Shown here piece by piece: positions 62,157 to 64,000 of a stretch of 64,000 bases of DNA. The notes below the pieces were generated by a model. It saw only the letters and a list, made by a program, of their open reading frames with translations. It was not told the DNA's origin and did no database searches. Position 1 is the stretch's first letter, and each line of letters begins with the position of its first letter. A program made the position numbers and the translations under genes. This DNA comes from PCRC01 sp040384665 (GTDB taxonomy: Bacteria > Pseudomonadota > Gammaproteobacteria > Burkholderiales > Burkholderiaceae_C), in contig JAZKIY010000011.1 in NCBI GenBank assembly GCA_040384665.1, forward strand, positions 1 to 64,000. The letters are read 5' to 3'.

Positions 62157-62543
62157 TCAGGAGATGGGTGGCTTGAAACTGGCGGCGGCTTCGGCGCTGC
62201 TGAAGGCGCGGGTGCCGGGGTGCGGCACCGCGGCGGGCATGACATCAGGGAGCGGCATGGCCACGACCGGCACAAACGCCAGCGCGTGGCAAATGTTGCA
62301 GGCGGTGCAGTTGTGCTGCGTGCTGTCGCTGCCATCGGTGGCGGCTGGGTGTCCCGGGCATTCGGCTGCGGGGGGCTGCTTTTGATGCGCCAAGGCACCG
62401 GTGGCTGGCGTCACATCTGATGTCTCAGCGGCATGTTGTGCGGCGGCCACCTGCTGCGCCAGCAGGCCGGTGGCCATGGCGTCGCCCACCCAGCCACGCA
62501 GGGGCAGCAGGGCAACGAGCAGGGCGAGCAGCAAATGGCGCAT
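62157..62543 (-). CDS. Small Cys/His-rich secreted protein (DUF2946-like)
   Basis: 128 aa. The start MRHLLLALLVALLPLRGW is close to that of the protein at 54681-55043. The mature part is rich in His and Ala and ends in HNCTACNICHALAFVPV, which has the CxxC-type pattern of DUF2946 proteins. Likely metal-binding in the periplasm. First in the short group before the CusC-like gene. Confident as a gene, function uncertain. Confidence 0.68.
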   Translation of the reverse strand: MRHLLLALLVALLPLRGWVGDAMATGLLAQQVAAAQHAAETSDVTPATGALAHQKQPPAAECPGHPAATDGSDSTQHNCTACNICHALAFVPVVAMPLPDVMPAAVPHPGTRAFSSAEAAASFKPPIS

Positions 62544-62574
62544 GGGATGGATGATACGAGGGCAGTGTAAAAGT

Positions 62575-63234
62575 TCAGCCGTGCGGGCCGTGGTCGTGGC
62601 TGTGGCTGTGCGGCACCCCGGCGGGCAACGCTAGCTCCTGCCGCGCCTGGCGCAGCACCTGCGCCCCCCCCCAGATGGCCAGCACCGCCATGATGGCGGC
62701 CACGGCCAGATCGGGCCAGGCGCTTCCGGTGCCCAACACGCCGAGCGCGGCCAGCATCACGGCCACGTTGCCAATGGCGTCGTTGCGCGAACAGAGCCAG
62801 ACGCTGCGCATGTTGGCGTCGCCCTCGCGCCAGGCGTAGAGCATCCAGGCCACGCCGACGTTGGCCACCAGCGCCAGCGTGCCAATGGCGCCCATGGTCA
62901 GTGCCTCGGGCGCCACGCCCTGGTTCAGCGCCCAGAGCGCACGGCCGAGCACAAACACGCCAAAGCCCAGCATGCACGCCGCCTTGAAAATGGCGGTCCG
63001 GGCCCGGGTGGCCAGCGACAGGCCCAGCACCCACAGGCTCAGGCCGTAGTTGGCGGCGTCGCCAAAAAAGTCGATGGCGTCTGCCAGCAGCGAGACCGAC
63101 CCCGAGCTGAAGCCCGCGCCCAGCTCGATGGCGAACATCAGCGCGTTGACGGCCAGCGCAATCCACAGCACGCGGCGGTAGCGCGGGCTGTTGCTGGCAT
63201 CTGGTGCGGGGTCGTGTTGGCAGTGGGCTGACAT
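62575..63234 (-). CDS. Cation diffusion facilitator-like transporter
   Basis: 219 aa with about six helices and the CDF motifs LLADAIDFFGDAANYGLSL and SRNDAIGNVAVML, whose Asp residues form the metal-transfer site, and a C-terminal His-rich tail (HSHSHDHGPHG). It exports Zn, Co or Cd into the periplasm. It lacks the usual cytoplasmic C-terminal domain, so is shorter than CzcD. It lies 31 bp before the small DUF2946-like gene. Confidence 0.87.
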   Translation of the reverse strand: MSAHCQHDPAPDASNSPRYRRVLWIALAVNALMFAIELGAGFSSGSVSLLADAIDFFGDAANYGLSLWVLGLSLATRARTAIFKAACMLGFGVFVLGRALWALNQGVAPEALTMGAIGTLALVANVGVAWMLYAWREGDANMRSVWLCSRNDAIGNVAVMLAALGVLGTGSAWPDLAVAAIMAVLAIWGGAQVLRQARQELALPAGVPHSHSHDHGPHG

Positions 63235-63277
63235 GGGGCTATTTTGGCGGTGCAGGGTTGGCCTTGCCGTGCGCCGG

Positions 63278-63556
63278 TCAATCGTTTGGCAGCTGCGCGC
63301 CGGCTTTGTCGAACCAGAGCTGCAGGCTGTCGAACAGCTCCTTCTGGCTGAAGGAGCAGCTCTCTTCTGAAAACAACGCGGCCGACTCCAGCCGGTCCAG
63401 CAACTGCAGCAGCACGTCGCCGTAGCGCGGTGGCAGCGCAGCCAGCAGGGCCGTCTGGCTGCGCACGCCGTCGGAGAATTCGCTGATGCGGATCTCGCTG
63501 CCCCGCAACCGGGCAAAGGCGCTGCTGGCCGCAGCAAACTGGTCGTGTGCGCTCAT
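63278..63556 (-). CDS. Small hypothetical protein
   Basis: 92 aa, helical, acidic, without export signal. Not recognised. The start is placed at 63556 because its ATG overlaps the stop of the MFS transporter as ATGA; an in-frame ATG at 63571 is less likely. It is translationally coupled to the transporter and so probably linked in function. Confidence 0.6.
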   Translation of the reverse strand: MSAHDQFAAASSAFARLRGSEIRISEFSDGVRSQTALLAALPPRYGDVLLQLLDRLESAALFSEESCSFSQKELFDSLQLWFDKAGAQLPND

Positions 63557-64000
63557 CGCATTTTTCTCCACAAGGTCAGGGCCCCCATCGCGGCAAATAC
63601 GGCACCGAGCCAGGGCAGTTTGTCAAAGCCAATGGCGCTGCTGGCGGCACCACCCACCGCCGCACCGAGCGCGGTACCGAAGTACAGCATCGACGAATTC
63701 AGGCTCATCAGCATCGGTGCCTGGGCCGGGACGGCTTCGGCCAGGCGCGTCTGCTGCGGCGTCATCATGCCAAAACCGCAAACGCCCCAGACCATGAAAA
63801 CCAGCACCGTGGCCAGGTAGCTGCCGTGCGTCAGCGGCACCAGCAGCATGGCGCACAGAAAACCACCCAGTTGGATGCGCAGCGTGGGCAGGGTGCCAAA
63901 ACGGTCGGTGGCCCAGCCGCCCGACAGCGTGCCCACCATGCCGGCCACGCCAAACAGCATCAACGTGAACGACAGTTGCGTGCCCGGCATGGGGTTGAGT
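63553..64000 (-). CDS. MFS transporter, C-terminal part, cut by window end
   Basis: The last 148 residues of a major facilitator, with five helices visible (GVAGMVGTLSGGWATDRFGT carries the family A-like loop motif, and GGAASSAIGF lies near the end). The frame stays open to the window edge, so the ATG at 63990 is internal. The loop motif GGWATDRFGT is typical of drug and sugar exporters. Substrate unknown. Confidence 0.85.
   Translation of the reverse strand, partial: LNPMPGTQLSFTLMLFGVAGMVGTLSGGWATDRFGTLPTLRIQLGGFLCAMLLVPLTHGSYLATVLVFMVWGVCGFGMMTPQQTRLAEAVPAQAPMLMSLNSSMLYFGTALGAAVGGAASSAIGFDKLPWLGAVFAAMGALTLWRKMR

Overview
The window reads as GC-rich chromosomal DNA of a betaproteobacterium, most likely order Burkholderiales, family Comamonadaceae (the Rhodoferax / Polaromonas / Acidovorax neighbourhood). 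The reasons are the pcm-rhodanese-tolC block facing waaA, the gene repertoire, codon use, and a short dispersed repeat of a style I associate with that family. Placement is an inference, because the window holds no rRNA or other typing marker. Genes are dense and run on both strands. I see no rRNA, CRISPR array, phage or intact insertion sequence.

Layout. 1-260: end of tRNA-Glu, then tRNA-Asp and a terminator. 297-6533: an SOS-type DinG-like helicase with a LexA-like site and a 13-codon leader ORF, a small unknown gene, and two tandem diguanylate cyclases. 6797-10908: two small unknown-family genes, then an alkylation-repair operon (ada-alkA fusion, ogt, EamA transporter). 11021-16875: phosphomannomutase, waaA, then the oppositely directed tolC, rhodanese, pcm and a TetR regulator. 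17080-18384: small genes including an orphan ParS/MbcA-like antitoxin and a complete BrnT/BrnA toxin-antitoxin pair. 18394-23628: an RND drug-efflux pair and an AT-rich gene with uracil-DNA-glycosylase-like motifs. 23680-26475: glutaryl-CoA dehydrogenase with a divergent LysR regulator, and msrA. 26492-31861: a zinc-uptake-like cluster (ABC ATPase, FtsX-like permease, two small secreted proteins, DUF3299 protein, ZnuD-like TonB receptor). 32060-35871: a bufferin-type copper-peptide (RiPP) operon of precursor, DUF692/MNIO enzyme and DUF2063 partner, followed by a periplasmic thioredoxin-like DUF255 protein. 35930-47957: mostly housekeeping (AEC carrier, SugE/Gdx, pdxH, xdhC-mocA, chaC, gloA, thioesterase/MarR pair, rhlE, ettA, TAXI-like receptor), with a decayed outer-membrane gene and a collagen-like lipoprotein. 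48123-64000: a heavy-metal island with a CzcCBA-like RND system, CueR-CopA-CopZ with two back-to-back CueR operators, CusF-like protein, cupredoxin, multicopper oxidase, CusC-like lipoprotein, a cation-diffusion transporter and the end of an MFS transporter.

How it fits together. The right half is strongly about metals. Zinc is taken up (26.5-31.9 kb). Copper is bound in the periplasm by a modified peptide (32-34 kb). Copper is sensed by CueR, pumped from the cytoplasm by CopA, carried by CopZ and the CusF-like protein, oxidised by the multicopper oxidase and exported by RND/TolC systems (48-62 kb). The left half is about DNA damage (SOS helicase, Ada-AlkA, Ogt) and cell-envelope assembly (WaaA, TolC).

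The most unusual structural signal is a dispersed ~65-bp repeat with six copies, all on the + strand. Four of the copies overlap coding sequence: they supply a signal peptide, an internal insertion in WaaA, an ATPase/permease gene junction and the tail of Ada-AlkA. A second hairpin-containing repeat family (two copies) forms the C-terminal tail of an RND adaptor.
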